Source: a bacterium
GTDB taxonomy: Bacteria; UBP15; UBA6099
Direction of reading: 5' to 3'
Length of the DNA: 64,000 nt
Assembly (NCBI GenBank): GCA_029564595.1
Contig: JAKQPS010000176.1
Location: 1 to 64,000, forward strand
Part shown: one piece after another, positions 54,103 through 62,494 of the stretch
Layout of the letters: each line of letters starts with the position of its first letter
Position numbering within the stretch: position 1 is the first letter of the stretch
Program-made: the position numbers and the translations under genes
Notes under the pieces: model-generated
Database searches by the model: none
What the model was told of the DNA's origin: nothing
The model's input: the letters and a program-made list of their open reading frames with translations, nothing else

Positions 54103-54759
54103 GCTTTGCGGATTCTTAACGGCAGTGGATTTCTTGCGATTTTCACCCCGAATCCTGTATTGGGATTTGGGAGCGATTGTTCAGAGCGGATGAAATGCTA
54201 TGCGCAAGACGCATTTTTGAAACGAATATACATGCTAATAGATGATTCTACCCACTACCAAGTGTGCCATGCGCAAAACTTTTTCTTTTGCGCATGATGC
54301 TTTTTACCAAATAGTAAATGAGAGCTTTCATTTAGTTCTTCGAGTAGAACATAGGGTTCATGAACAAAAAGGGTGGCGCCTCCATGCGCAGATTGGAGGC
54401 GAGATGCAGTTCGCCGCTATGAAAATCGCCCCGGTTCTTCGGCTCTATCGACGAATCCGTGTTCAATTTTCGGGTGTAAGCTCTCGGGCATATTGCTTGC
54501 TGATTGATTTCATAGCCCGCTTTAAAATGCGCGATACTCCGTCCTGATATCGGTTTTAATTCGTAGGAGCGGGGTCTCCCCGCCCCGGTTTTCCGCTCTT
54601 CCCGCCGGGCGCGGCAACCGCGCCCCTACGTCAAATGGCGTTCTCCGCCATTACATTTATACGACGTATTATTTTATTTTCCCATTGTGACGGCGCCACC
54701 CACAACCCCGTTGTGGGTGTGAGATGGGTAAAACCAATTAAGAAATGGCATAAGTATCA
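54103..54759. other. Gene-poor interval with a palindrome and transposase debris
   Basis: A perfect inverted repeat CATGCGCAAAA-CTTTTTC-TTTTGCGCATG spans 54268-54296. A copy of the REP-like element lies at 54547-54629. Reading leftwards from it on the minus strand, the frame continues YELKPISGRSIAHFKAGYEI, which resembles the equivalent segment YELKPILGQVVAHMKYLSTK of the neighbouring RAYT; this may be the decayed end of another transposase copy. Small open frames here have no ribosome sites, and I call none of them. Confidence 0.55.
54547..54629. repeat. REP-like element, copy 1 (intergenic)
   Basis: The core (54563-54629) begins GTAGGAGCG and ends CGCCCCTAC, so its ends are inverted repeats, with internal GC-rich hairpins. 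A 16-bp flank ATATCGGTTTTAATTC precedes it and is shared with copy 2 at 54990-55073. One base is missing in the middle relative to copy 2, so this copy is out of frame. Confidence 0.85.
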
Positions 54760-55374
54760 TTACTCGTCAAATGATCGCGGCTTCCGGAAAGCGTTCTTTG
54801 GATTGTTCGCGTCTTCATCCCACGTTTTCGGATTAGTTTCAATATAGGTGGAAATTGCTTCGTAAGATTCTTCATTTCGGATTATGTGGTCGTAATAATT
54901 TCGTTGAAAAACCGATTTCCCCGAATTCCCGCTTATCATGTTAACTCTCTTCGTCGACAGGTATTTCATATGCGCGACAACTTGTCCCAATATCGGTTTT
55001 AATTCGTAGGGGCGGGGTCTCCCCGCCCCGGTTTTTACGCTCTTCCCGCCGGGCGCGGCAACCGCGCCCCTACAATTTTTCATTACGCCGCTTGTGTTGC
55101 CGATGCAGCTATCCTTTATCTCCGTGTTACGCCCGTCGTCGCGCGATATGGAAACAATCATGTGAATATGATTCGGCATGATTGTATAGACATCAATCTC
55201 CACGCTATCGTATAAAAGGGATACTTCATTAATCGCTCTGTCGACAATCAGACCTGTCCGGTTTAACCCCATCCAACCATTCGCGATTTCTCCAAATAAA
55301 CACTCCCTGTTCCGGGCGCAAATCGTAATAAAATACTTGCCCGGCCCGGAGTAATCATAACCCTTCAGGCGCAT
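54760..55374 (-). CDS. REP-associated tyrosine transposase (RAYT, Y1_Tnp family)
   Basis: 204 residues from ATG 55374; a few residues more are possible from an upstream TTG. LKGYDYSGPGKYFITICARN starts the fold; VYTIMPNHIHMIVSI contains the HUH histidines, and VFQRNYYDHIIRNEESYEAI forms the C-terminal helix region. RAYTs are single-domain HUH nucleases that move REP palindromes. The protein contains a stretch, NCRGAVAAPGGKSVKTGAGR, encoded by a REP-like hairpin unit lying in frame inside the gene. The gene lies next to the end of ribD and has no obvious promoter. Confidence 0.85.
   Translation of the reverse strand: MRLKGYDYSGPGKYFITICARNRECLFGEIANGWMGLNRTGLIVDRAINEVSLLYDSVEIDVYTIMPNHIHMIVSISRDDGRNTEIKDSCIGNTSGVMKNCRGAVAAPGGKSVKTGAGRPRPYELKPILGQVVAHMKYLSTKRVNMISGNSGKSVFQRNYYDHIIRNEESYEAISTYIETNPKTWDEDANNPKNAFRKPRSFDE
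54990..55073. repeat. REP-like element, copy 2 (inside the RAYT gene)
   Basis: Same element as 54547-54629: 16-bp flank ATATCGGTTTTAATTC and a 68-bp core with inverted ends GTAGGGGCG and CGCCCCTAC (55006-55073). With the flank it is 84 bp, a multiple of three, so it leaves the transposase frame open. Confidence 0.85.
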
Positions 55375-55490
55375 GGGGCTTCTTTTTGCGTTTTGATCGC
55401 TCTGCGCTCGCAAAGCTTCCTCGAATATCGCCGTTGCGACAAGCGAGTCATCCGGCTTTGAATTGTTGCGTAACAGCGAATATGTGATAT

Positions 55491-56600
55491 CTATTTTGCC
55501 ACATCGGCCTGAATCAGAATGTCGTCTCCGACGACTGTCGCGGACATATTGGAAAGCTTGACGCCGGCCTCCACCCGCGGGAAGCCCGCGCCGTCGAAGA
55601 AAGTTTTTGCGTCCGCGCCGCCGAGCAACTTCGGAGCGATAAAAACCGCCACCCTGTCCACCAGCCCGGCCTCTATCATCGCCGCGTTGAGCGTTCCGCC
55701 GCCTTCGAGCAGGACGGATAGAACGCCCATGCCCGCCAGTTCGAGCATGGCTTTGCGAAGGTCCGGCATTCCCGCGCCGTCCGGCGGCAGTTCGATCACC
55801 CGGCAACCCGCGCGGCGCAGCGCTTCCGCCCTGTCCGCCGGCGCTCCCTCAAGCGTGAACACCACGGTTTTTCCGTCCGCCGCCTGCCTCGCCAGTTTCG
55901 AGTCGACGGACAAAATCAGTTCAGGATCGAGCGCCACGCGCAACGGATCCTTTATCTTTTGAGATTCGGGCAGTCGGCAGTTCAGAGCGGGATCGTCCGC
56001 TTTAAAAGTCCCCGCCCCGACCGCCACCGCGTCCGCCTCTCCTCTCATCCGGTGAACCATCTCTCTGCTCGCCTCGCACGATATCCATTTCGAGTCCCCG
56101 GAGCGCGACGCCGTCTTGCCGTCCAGCGTGACCGCCGCCTTCAATGTGACAAACGGCAATCCCGTCCTCATGACTTTCACAAACGCTTCATTCAGCCTGA
56201 GACATTCTTTTTCCAAGACGCCGACTATCGTTTCCACTCCGGAGTTTTTCAAAAACTTGATTCCCGCGCCGCTCACTTTCGGGTTGGGGTCCGTCATGCC
56301 GACCACGACCCTCGCTATCCCCGCGGCGGCCACCGCCGGAGCGCACGGCGGAGTCCGGCCGTGATGCGAACACGGCTCCAGATTGACATACATCGTCGCT
56401 CCTGCGGCCTTCCCGCCAGCCGCCCTGAGCGCGTTTATCTCCGCGTGCGGCTCTCCCGCCTTCCTGTGCCAACCCTCGGCTATCGTCTCTCCTCCCAGCG
56501 TTATCACCGCCCCCACCATCGGGTTCGGCGACGTCCGCCCCCGTCCATGCTCCGCCAGCTCCAACGCCCTCTTCATGTGTTTTTCGTGTTCGTTTTCCAT
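55491..56600 (-). CDS. ribD: Bifunctional riboflavin biosynthesis deaminase/reductase RibD
   Basis: 369 residues. The N-terminal cytidine-deaminase-like domain has zinc ligands in GEPHAEINAL and NLEPCSHHGRTPPC. The C-terminal reductase domain starts near 150 (LPFVTLKAAVTLDGKTASRS) and holds VLLEGGGTLNAAMIEAGLVD. Together they carry out the second and third steps of riboflavin synthesis. No other rib genes are adjacent, and I see no FMN riboswitch in front of it. Confidence 0.95.
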   Translation of the reverse strand: MENEHEKHMKRALELAEHGRGRTSPNPMVGAVITLGGETIAEGWHRKAGEPHAEINALRAAGGKAAGATMYVNLEPCSHHGRTPPCAPAVAAAGIARVVVGMTDPNPKVSGAGIKFLKNSGVETIVGVLEKECLRLNEAFVKVMRTGLPFVTLKAAVTLDGKTASRSGDSKWISCEASREMVHRMRGEADAVAVGAGTFKADDPALNCRLPESQKIKDPLRVALDPELILSVDSKLARQAADGKTVVFTLEGAPADRAEALRRAGCRVIELPPDGAGMPDLRKAMLELAGMGVLSVLLEGGGTLNAAMIEAGLVDRVAVFIAPKLLGGADAKTFFDGAGFPRVEAGVKLSNMSATVVGDDILIQADVAK

Positions 56601-56957
56601 ATCGCCTTCATTCGCTTTTCAACGCTCTCCATTATACCGGCCTGTCGGCTTTTTTCAAAACGCCCCGCTATCATTCCGCCGCCCATTAGATGCCCCTTTC
56701 GAATCAGTAATTATTATTTCTCCCGCCTGAGCCAACTCAGATTTTTTTCAGCCTCACAATGAATTCCACTGTTTTCCACATCCTTTGAGTGACTTCTCAA
56801 CGTTCCCGGAAACAGCCTGATAAACCACTATTTGTCGTTTATGCGATAATAAACTGTCTGAACATCTTTTTTCGTCGAATATCGCCATATAAGAGCGATA
56901 ACGCGCAAAACATAAAAGTTACTAAATAAAAAACGCGGAGAACCGGATTTTAGGTTT
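56601..56957. other. Intergenic stretch between ribD and the nrdJ control region
   Basis: The first part must contain the minus-strand ribD promoter. From about 56820 the DNA becomes AT-rich and leads into the NrdR boxes. No gene, RNA or repeat was recognised between 56630 and 56957. Confidence 0.4.
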
Positions 56958-56958
56958 T

Positions 56959-57006
56959 CCACAATAAATTGTGAACAACTCCACGAAGCCACACAATATA
57001 TGGTGG
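56959..57006 (+). promoter_or_regulatory. Two NrdR boxes upstream of nrdJ
   Basis: Box 1, CCACAATAAATTGTGA (56959-56974), contains a perfect CACAAT/ATTGTG palindrome. Box 2, ACACAATATATGGTGG (56991-57006), matches the published NrdR consensus acaCwAtATaTwGtgt at 14 of 16 positions; box 1 matches 13. Their centres are 32 bp apart, about three helical turns, the arrangement NrdR needs. They lie just before the -35 element of the nrdJ promoter. Confidence 0.8.
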
Positions 57007-57025
57007 TTTTTTTAACCTGCCCCGC

Positions 57026-57055
57026 TTGACATGAGCATTCGCCGGGGGCTAATAT
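57026..57055 (+). promoter_or_regulatory. nrdJ promoter
   Basis: A perfect TTGACA (57026-57031) and TAATAT (57050-57055) are 18 bp apart, giving a start near 57062 and a leader of about 170 nt. NrdR bound just upstream could block or modulate RNA polymerase. Confidence 0.7.
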
Positions 57056-57061
57056 GTACTC

Positions 57062-57233
57062 GCTTGGGGAGCGCATTATTAAAAGCTAAAACCCGACCCG
57101 GTAAGCAGGGAAAAACAGAGTAAAAAACGGCTGAAACCGGCGATTGGCGATTGAACGCGCGGGCGCTCCGAAAAGGCTGGCTCTCGCCCCTTGAAACGGG
57201 CGGGGAAGCGCTAAAAAAAGAATATTTGAGGAT
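57062..57233 (+). other. Structured 5' leader of nrdJ (candidate cis-regulatory RNA)
   Basis: A closing stem GGAGCGC (57068-57074) with GCGCTCC (57163-57169) encloses a multibranch region with small stems CCC/GGG (57097-57099 with 57108-57110) and CGG/CCG (57128-57130 with 57137-57139). A second hairpin CGCCC/GGGCG (57185-57189 with 57198-57202) follows, then the ribosome site GAGG at 57228. It does not contain a recognisable B12 box. Whether it binds a ligand is unknown. Confidence 0.4.
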
Positions 57234-59651
57234 ATGAGAATGGAAATGAAAGCTGAAAGCGCGGCGGCGATAGACGCGGCGGAAAGCGTGCCGATGAAAG
57301 ATATCCCTGTTGTCAAACAGAAAAAATACTCTCCGGCGGACGACTCGCGCGCCAAACAGGCCCCTCAGGAGACGACCGTCGACAGCGCGCTTGAGATAAC
57401 CGTCAACGCCCTGAAAGTTCTTGAACGCAGATACCTCAAGAAAGACGAGCGCAACAAAGTGGTAGAGCGGCCGGAGGACATGTTCCGCCGGGTAGCCCGC
57501 AATATCGCCTCGGCGGACTCGTTCTACGAGCCTTACGCCGATTTGCAGGCCGTCGAGGAAAAGTTCTACCGCATGATGACGGACATGGAGTTCATGCCCA
57601 ACTCGCCGACGCTCATGAACGCGGGGCGCGACCTGCAACAACTCTCCGCCTGCTTCGTTCTGCCCGTCGAAGACTCGATGGAGGACATATTCGAGACGGT
57701 TAAAAACACCGCGCTCATACACAAGTCCGGCGGCGGCACCGGGTTCAGCTTCTCCCGCCTCAGGCCGAAGAACTCGGCCGTGCGCAGCACTCGCGGCGCG
57801 TCCAGCGGCCCGGTGTCATTCATGCAGGTTTTTAATTCCGCCACAGAAATAATCAAACAAGGCGGAACCCGCCGCGGCGCAAACATGGGAATCCTCCGCG
57901 TCGACCATCCGGACATCCTTCAGTTCATCTCCTGCAAAAAAGAAACAGACCGCCTCACTAACTTCAACATCTCCGTCGCGGTTACGGACGCTTTCATGGA
58001 AGCGGTCGAGGCCGGGACGACGTACGAGTTGATCGACCCGCGCACCGGACTGCCCACGTCCGAACTCGACGCCCGCGAGGTCTTCGACCTCATTGTCAAA
58101 ATGGCCCACCGCAACGGCGAACCCGGCATCATCTTCATCGACTCCATGAACTCCGACAACCCCACTCCCCACGTAGGCCGCATCGAAAGCACCAACCCTT
58201 GCGGCGAACAGCCCCTGCTCCCCTACGAGTCCTGCAACCTCGGCTCCATCAACCTCGCCCGCATGGTCAGAAACGGACGCGTCGACTTCGACCGCCTGAA
58301 AACTGTCGTCCGCGACTCCGTCCACTTCCTCGACAACGTCATCGACATGAACAGATACCCGCTGGACAAAATCGAGCAGATGACGAAAGGCAACCGCAAG
58401 ATCGGCCTCGGCGTCATGGGCTTCGCCGATATGCTCATCCAGCTCGGCGTCTCGTACGACTCGCAGGAAGCGGTGGATCTGGCGGAAAAAGTGATGGGCT
58501 TCATCAAAGACAAATCGCGCGCGGCGAGCGCCGACCTCGCGGAAAAAAGAGGCTGCTTCCCGAACTTCGAAGGAAGCGCGCTCGACAAACCCGGCGCTCC
58601 CAAACTCCGCAACGCAACCACCACCACCATCGCCCCCACAGGAACCATCTCCATTATCGCAAACTGCTCCAGCGGCGTCGAGCCTCTTTTCGCAGTCTCA
58701 TACATCCGCACCGTCATGGACAAAGACGAACTGGTGGAGATAAATCCCTACTTTAAAAAAATCGCCCGCGACAGAGGCTTCTTCTCTCCCGACCTCTTCC
58801 TCAAAATCGCCCAGCACGGCTCCATCCAGAGCTTCGAGGAAATCCCGTCGGACGTCAAACGGCTCTTCTCAACCGCGCACGACATCTCCCCCGAATGGCA
58901 CGTCCGCCTTCAGGCGGCCTTCCAAAAATACACGGACAACGCCGTCTCGAAAACGATAAACTTCCCCTCCGACGCGACCGTCGAGGACGTCGAGAACGCC
59001 TACAGGCTCGCGCACAAACTCGGCTGCAAGGGGATCACCGTTTACCGCGAGGGAAGCCGCGAGGATCAGGTGCTGAGCGTCAAAAAAGAGCCTGCCGCTT
59101 CCGCCGCAGCTCCCTCCCCCGCGCCTGCTCCGACCGTCGAAAAAGAACCAGCTCCCCGCAACCGCCCTTCCGTCACCTTCGGAAGAACCGAACGCGTGAA
59201 CACAGGCTGCGGCAACCTTTACGTCACTGTCAACGAAGACGAGCGCGGCTTGTGCGAAGTGTTCACCCAGATGGGGAAAGCCGGCGGCTGCGCCGCAGCC
59301 CAGTCCGAGGCCATTTCCCGCCTCATATCCCTCTGCCTGCGCTCCGGCGTGAAAATTGACCAAGTGAAAAAACACCTGCGAGGCATCCGCTGCCATTCCC
59401 CGGCGTGGGAAAACGGCGGGATGATAACCAGTTGCCCCGACGCAATCGGCATAGTGATCGAGAGACACATGAAATGGAGAGAGGCCGGGAGCGCCCGCGC
59501 TCAAAGCGCCGCCCCCGCCGCCCGCATCGAACGCTCCTCCGCCGGACGCAACGTGGACATCGTAGGCTCCTGCCCCGAATGCGGCAGCGTCATGGAGCCT
59601 GACGGCGGCTGCATCGTCTGCCGCATCTGCGGCTTCTCCAAATGCAGTTGA
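57234..59651 (+). CDS. nrdJ: Adenosylcobalamin-dependent ribonucleotide reductase (class II)
   Basis: 805 residues. The ten-stranded barrel is marked by [37 protein letters not shown] and the catalytic block [18 protein letters not shown] with Cys and Glu. [20 protein letters not shown] is the conserved glycine-radical-type loop shared by this class. The C-terminus carries a cysteine cluster ([20 protein letters not shown]), probably a zinc ribbon and the reducing tail. It makes deoxyribonucleotides with coenzyme B12, with or without oxygen. Starts at 57234, 57240 and 57246 are all in frame; 57240 is best spaced from GAGG. Confidence 0.95.
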   Translation: MRMEMKAESAAAIDAAESVPMKDIPVVKQKKYSPADDSRAKQAPQETTVDSALEITVNALKVLERRYLKKDERNKVVERPEDMFRRVARNIASADSFYEPYADLQAVEEKFYRMMTDMEFMPNSPTLMNAGRDLQQLSACFVLPVEDSMEDIFETVKNTALIHKSGGGTGFSFSRLRPKNSAVRSTRGASSGPVSFMQVFNSATEIIKQGGTRRGANMGILRVDHPDILQFISCKKETDRLTNFNISVAVTDAFMEAVEAGTTYELIDPRTGLPTSELDAREVFDLIVKMAHRNGEPGIIFIDSMNSDNPTPHVGRIESTNPCGEQPLLPYESCNLGSINLARMVRNGRVDFDRLKTVVRDSVHFLDNVIDMNRYPLDKIEQMTKGNRKIGLGVMGFADMLIQLGVSYDSQEAVDLAEKVMGFIKDKSRAASADLAEKRGCFPNFEGSALDKPGAPKLRNATTTTIAPTGTISIIANCSSGVEPLFAVSYIRTVMDKDELVEINPYFKKIARDRGFFSPDLFLKIAQHGSIQSFEEIPSDVKRLFSTAHDISPEWHVRLQAAFQKYTDNAVSKTINFPSDATVEDVENAYRLAHKLGCKGITVYREGSREDQVLSVKKEPAASAAAPSPAPAPTVEKEPAPRNRPSVTFGRTERVNTGCGNLYVTVNEDERGLCEVFTQMGKAGGCAAAQSEAISRLISLCLRSGVKIDQVKKHLRGIRCHSPAWENGGMITSCPDAIGIVIERHMKWREAGSARAQSAAPAARIERSSAGRNVDIVGSCPECGSVMEPDGGCIVCRICGFSKCS

Positions 59652-59702
59652 CGCGGCGGCTCTCCATCCGCCATAACATTTTTTTTCGGGAGAGTTACTG
59701 AC

Positions 59703-60452
59703 ATGGCCATTCTATTCTGGATGATGCGCGAACTCGAAGACGAGCTTAACAAACGGAAAGCCGTCGAAGTCAGGGTCGGACTCGGCTATACCGGAGTGCA
59801 ACTCGACGACGGCTCGATGGGCCTCGCGTACACCTTCAGACACAACACCCGCCACGGTTGCTCGGTGGTGAATAATGCCGGAGCCTTGCGCGGCCCCGCC
59901 ATAGACCTCGCAAAAATGGCCGGCTCCAAAGACGCCATAGAAGCGGCCATCGGGCTTGCGACTATGAACGCTGTCGCCAACTCCCGTCCCGAAGCCATCT
60001 CCGCCGAAAATAAGGATGTGGCCGATTGCTTGGATTTGAGAGATTCGGACAAAATTGCGATGGTCGGCTTCTTCGCCCCGGTGGCGGATAAACTGGCCGG
60101 ACGAGACGTCACTGTTTTCGAGCTGGACAAAGGCGACTGCCACTGCAAAGAGCCTATAGAACGCCAACCTGAACTTCTCCCGCTCATGGATGTGGCAGTC
60201 GTCACATCGACTTCTTTAATCAACCATACCGCCGACGGCCTCCTGTATCACCTGAGCAACGCCCGCGAAGTCGCCTTCCTCGGCGCATCGACGCCTCTTC
60301 TGCCCTCGATTTTTAAAGACACCAAAGTAACGCTGCTTGCCGGAATGATAGTCCGCGACGCCCCTCTCGCATTCGACATAATCAGTCAGGGAGGCGGCGC
60401 TCAAAAACTCTCCGCCGCCGCAAAAAAAGTATTGCTTAGAATCAATCGATAA
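59703..60452 (+). CDS. DUF364/DUF4213-type protein (putative heavy-metal chelation family)
   Basis: 249 residues. The N-terminal part resembles DUF4213 (VRVGLGYTGVQLDDGSMGLA) and the C-terminal Rossmann-like part resembles DUF364: KIAMVGFFAPVADKLAGRDV, ELLPLMDVAVVTSTSLIN and VAFLGASTPLLPSIF. The family has been annotated as putative heavy-metal chelation because of its structure and neighbours; its reaction is not established. A CHC in KGDCHCKEP is notable. Its start lies 52 bp after nrdJ, and it could be co-transcribed; a link to cobalamin metal handling is only a guess. Confidence 0.75.
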   Translation: MAILFWMMRELEDELNKRKAVEVRVGLGYTGVQLDDGSMGLAYTFRHNTRHGCSVVNNAGALRGPAIDLAKMAGSKDAIEAAIGLATMNAVANSRPEAISAENKDVADCLDLRDSDKIAMVGFFAPVADKLAGRDVTVFELDKGDCHCKEPIERQPELLPLMDVAVVTSTSLINHTADGLLYHLSNAREVAFLGASTPLLPSIFKDTKVTLLAGMIVRDAPLAFDIISQGGGAQKLSAAAKKVLLRINR

Positions 60453-60651
60453 AACAACTCCCTGCTTATCAACGTTACGCGATATGTTCCCGCGCAGTTC
60501 GGCGCGTCACCTCTTCGCCCGCAATATTTTTCGCGTTATTCTACCAATATATTATTTGCCGACATAAACAATTCGAGAAATGAGCGTCTATCTTCAAAAA
60601 AACAGCGGTGCAGATATTTTAAAGATTATATGATTTATTTTTTCAGAATGA

Positions 60652-60680
60652 TTGACAGCATAATTATCATGGGTTATAAT
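60652..60680 (+). promoter_or_regulatory. Perfect sigma-70 promoter of hsp20
   Basis: TTGACA (60652-60657) and TATAAT (60675-60680) match consensus completely, with the ideal 17-bp spacer. No CIRCE operator overlaps it. The 271-bp gap before the gene is otherwise AT-rich without recognisable features. Confidence 0.85.
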
Positions 60681-60723
60681 TCAATCGAAAAATAAAATGA
60701 AATATTATATGGAGGTGGTCGTT

Positions 60724-61179
60724 ATGACAATCGTAAGGTGGAGACCGACGGGGTTTCTAAGCGAGATGGGAAGGCTGGACGACACTTTTGACAAACTGTT
60801 CGGGAACAACCTTCTCGGCGACACAGATTCGGGCGCGGCGGCGCGCGGATGGGCTCCCGCTCTTGACGTCTATGAGGAAGAAGGGTCTGTCGTCGTCAAG
60901 GCGGAAGTCCCCGGCATGGCGAAAGACGACATTGCCATCGAGGTTAAGAACGACATTCTCACCATCAGAGGCGAGAAGAAGGTCGAGACCGAGGAGAAAA
61001 ACAGGCGATACTACAGGTCCGAACGCAGATATGGTTCTTTCACGCGCTCCTTCTATCTGCCCGAAGACGCGGACACGGACAACATCAAGGCTTCTTACAA
61101 GGAAGGTTTGCTCGAACTTAGAATCCCCAAAATCGAAAAGAAGGAAGAGGAAGACGTAAAGAAGATCGCCGTCGACTGA
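60724..61179 (+). CDS. Small heat shock protein (Hsp20/alpha-crystallin)
   Basis: 151 residues starting MTIVRWRPTGFLSEMGRLDD; GGAGG lies eight bases before the ATG at 60724, so the in-frame ATG at 60697 is not used. The alpha-crystallin domain runs from about 45 to 135: WAPALDVYEEEGSVVVKAEV, IAIEVKNDILTIRGEKK and YRSERRYGSFTRSFYLPEDA, with LLELRIPKI at the end. It is an ATP-independent holdase that forms oligomers in the cytoplasm. Its consensus promoter suggests constitutive strong expression unless a repressor acts. Confidence 0.95.
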   Translation: MTIVRWRPTGFLSEMGRLDDTFDKLFGNNLLGDTDSGAAARGWAPALDVYEEEGSVVVKAEVPGMAKDDIAIEVKNDILTIRGEKKVETEEKNRRYYRSERRYGSFTRSFYLPEDADTDNIKASYKEGLLELRIPKIEKKEEEDVKKIAVD

Positions 61180-61307
61180 CGAGCGAGCGACCGACATATT
61201 CTCCTGCGGGCGGGGGCGCAGATAAGCCCTGCCCGCTTTTTGTTTTGACATGCGGCGAGGAAATGGGATAACATTGTAGAGAACTTTTGCGCAAATCGGC
61301 GGACTGC

Positions 61308-62429
61308 ATGAATAACAACCTGAAACGGGCGTTCGGAACAGCGGGAGCTTGCGGAGCGGCGCTGGCGTGCGCTTTTTTCCTTTTATCCGTTGTCGCCTCT
61401 GCGCAACAGAAACCCCCGGCGCAAGCCGCCGCAGTCTGGCCCGCCACCATGAATCCGGTCTCCGAGATCGTCATCGTCGCTGTTGACGCAAACACCCTTT
61501 ACTACCTCGGCCCGGAAAAAAGCAAGCGGAGCAATCAGGCGTACACCGGCCCGTATCCAATGCACAGGATGTGGCACGGGCGTCTGGTCGAGCGGCTCAG
61601 GGAGGCCGGCGCTCGCGCGGTCGTGTTCGACATGCTTTTCCAGCAGACTTGGGACACGCGCGACGACAAGATGTTCACCGACGCCGTATCCGCCGGGCCT
61701 CCCCCAGTTATCGCCGGATTCGACATCATTCCCACCCCTCACGCTGTCAACCCCCAAGTTGACCTGCGCTCTTACGCCATCGGCAGAGCGGGAGCCGCGA
61801 TCGGCAGATCAGCCCCCGCTCTGGCCCTTCCCTTCGAGGGCCTCCTAAAAGCGGGCGCTTCCACCGCCGGGCGGTCTCTTTACCCCGACGCGGACGGAAC
61901 CCTGCGCCGCGTGGACATGTTCGTCAGCCATCAGGGCTACGTCCTTCCTTCGCTGTCTCTGGCAGTGTTTCTGGCGGCGGTTGAGGCTTCTCCCTCCGAG
62001 GTTTCTGTCTCAGGCTCCGGCGTTTCCCGCGCAGTCTCCGTCCGGGGCAGAAGTGTGCCTCTGGCTCAAGGAGACACCCTGCAGGTTCTTTTCCCCCCGC
62101 ACAAATCGGTCTTCAAAACCGTTTCCTACTATGATATTGTGAAAGTGAAAGATAATTTTAAGGCGGGCGCGGAAGCGAAACATAACGATAAGATGAGAGA
62201 GATATTCAAGGACCGCGTGGTCATCGTCGGATACACCGACGCCTCGACCGGGGCGCTGATGACGACCCCTGCGGGCGCGGGCTATCCGAGAGTTGAGGCC
62301 ATCGCCGCCGCCGCCAATCAGATGCTGAACCTGTATGCGGGAAGAAACGCCGTCCCGGCCCGGACATCCGAGCCTCGTCCTTCTCCGAAAGGCTACTCCG
62401 ACCCGGAAATCAACATCGAGCGCCGCTGA
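61308..62429 (+). CDS. Exported CHASE2-domain protein without output domain
   Basis: 373 residues from ATG 61308. A signal peptide or anchor occupies about 15-35 (ACGAALACAFFLLSVVASAQ). The CHASE2 sensor follows: IVIVAVDANTLYYLGPE, MHRMWHGRLVERLREAGARA and VVFDMLFQQTWDTRDDKMFT, and near the end DRVVIVGYTDASTGALMTTP. In other proteins CHASE2 is followed by two or three TM helices and a cyclase or kinase; here the chain ends about 50 residues after the sensor, without them. It may be a free periplasmic sensor or the remnant of a larger receptor. An upstream in-frame TTG at 61287 is less likely. Confidence 0.8.
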   Translation: MNNNLKRAFGTAGACGAALACAFFLLSVVASAQQKPPAQAAAVWPATMNPVSEIVIVAVDANTLYYLGPEKSKRSNQAYTGPYPMHRMWHGRLVERLREAGARAVVFDMLFQQTWDTRDDKMFTDAVSAGPPPVIAGFDIIPTPHAVNPQVDLRSYAIGRAGAAIGRSAPALALPFEGLLKAGASTAGRSLYPDADGTLRRVDMFVSHQGYVLPSLSLAVFLAAVEASPSEVSVSGSGVSRAVSVRGRSVPLAQGDTLQVLFPPHKSVFKTVSYYDIVKVKDNFKAGAEAKHNDKMREIFKDRVVIVGYTDASTGALMTTPAGAGYPRVEAIAAAANQMLNLYAGRNAVPARTSEPRPSPKGYSDPEINIERR

Positions 62430-62494
62430 CCCTGCTTTCCGAAGCCCTTCCTGTATAAACATACAAAAACATCCGCGATTGTTTTTGCGTTATA

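Noticed and set aside
54106-54547. Small plus-strand open frames after the ppdK terminator
   Set aside because: No ribosome sites, no recognisable motifs and composition like intergenic DNA; one overlaps the REP copy.
55491-55806. Upstream extension of the RAYT frame across the end of ribD
   Set aside because: It lies out of frame within the conserved C-terminal part of ribD; the transposase fold begins only near 55374.
57062-57233. Cobalamin riboswitch upstream of nrdJ
   Set aside because: No B12-box-like sequence or matching fold could be found; the leader is structured but of unknown type.
60453-60723. CIRCE or ROSE-type thermosensor upstream of hsp20
   Set aside because: No TTAGCACTC/GAGTGCTAA repeat, and no hairpin that clearly masks the GGAGG site.
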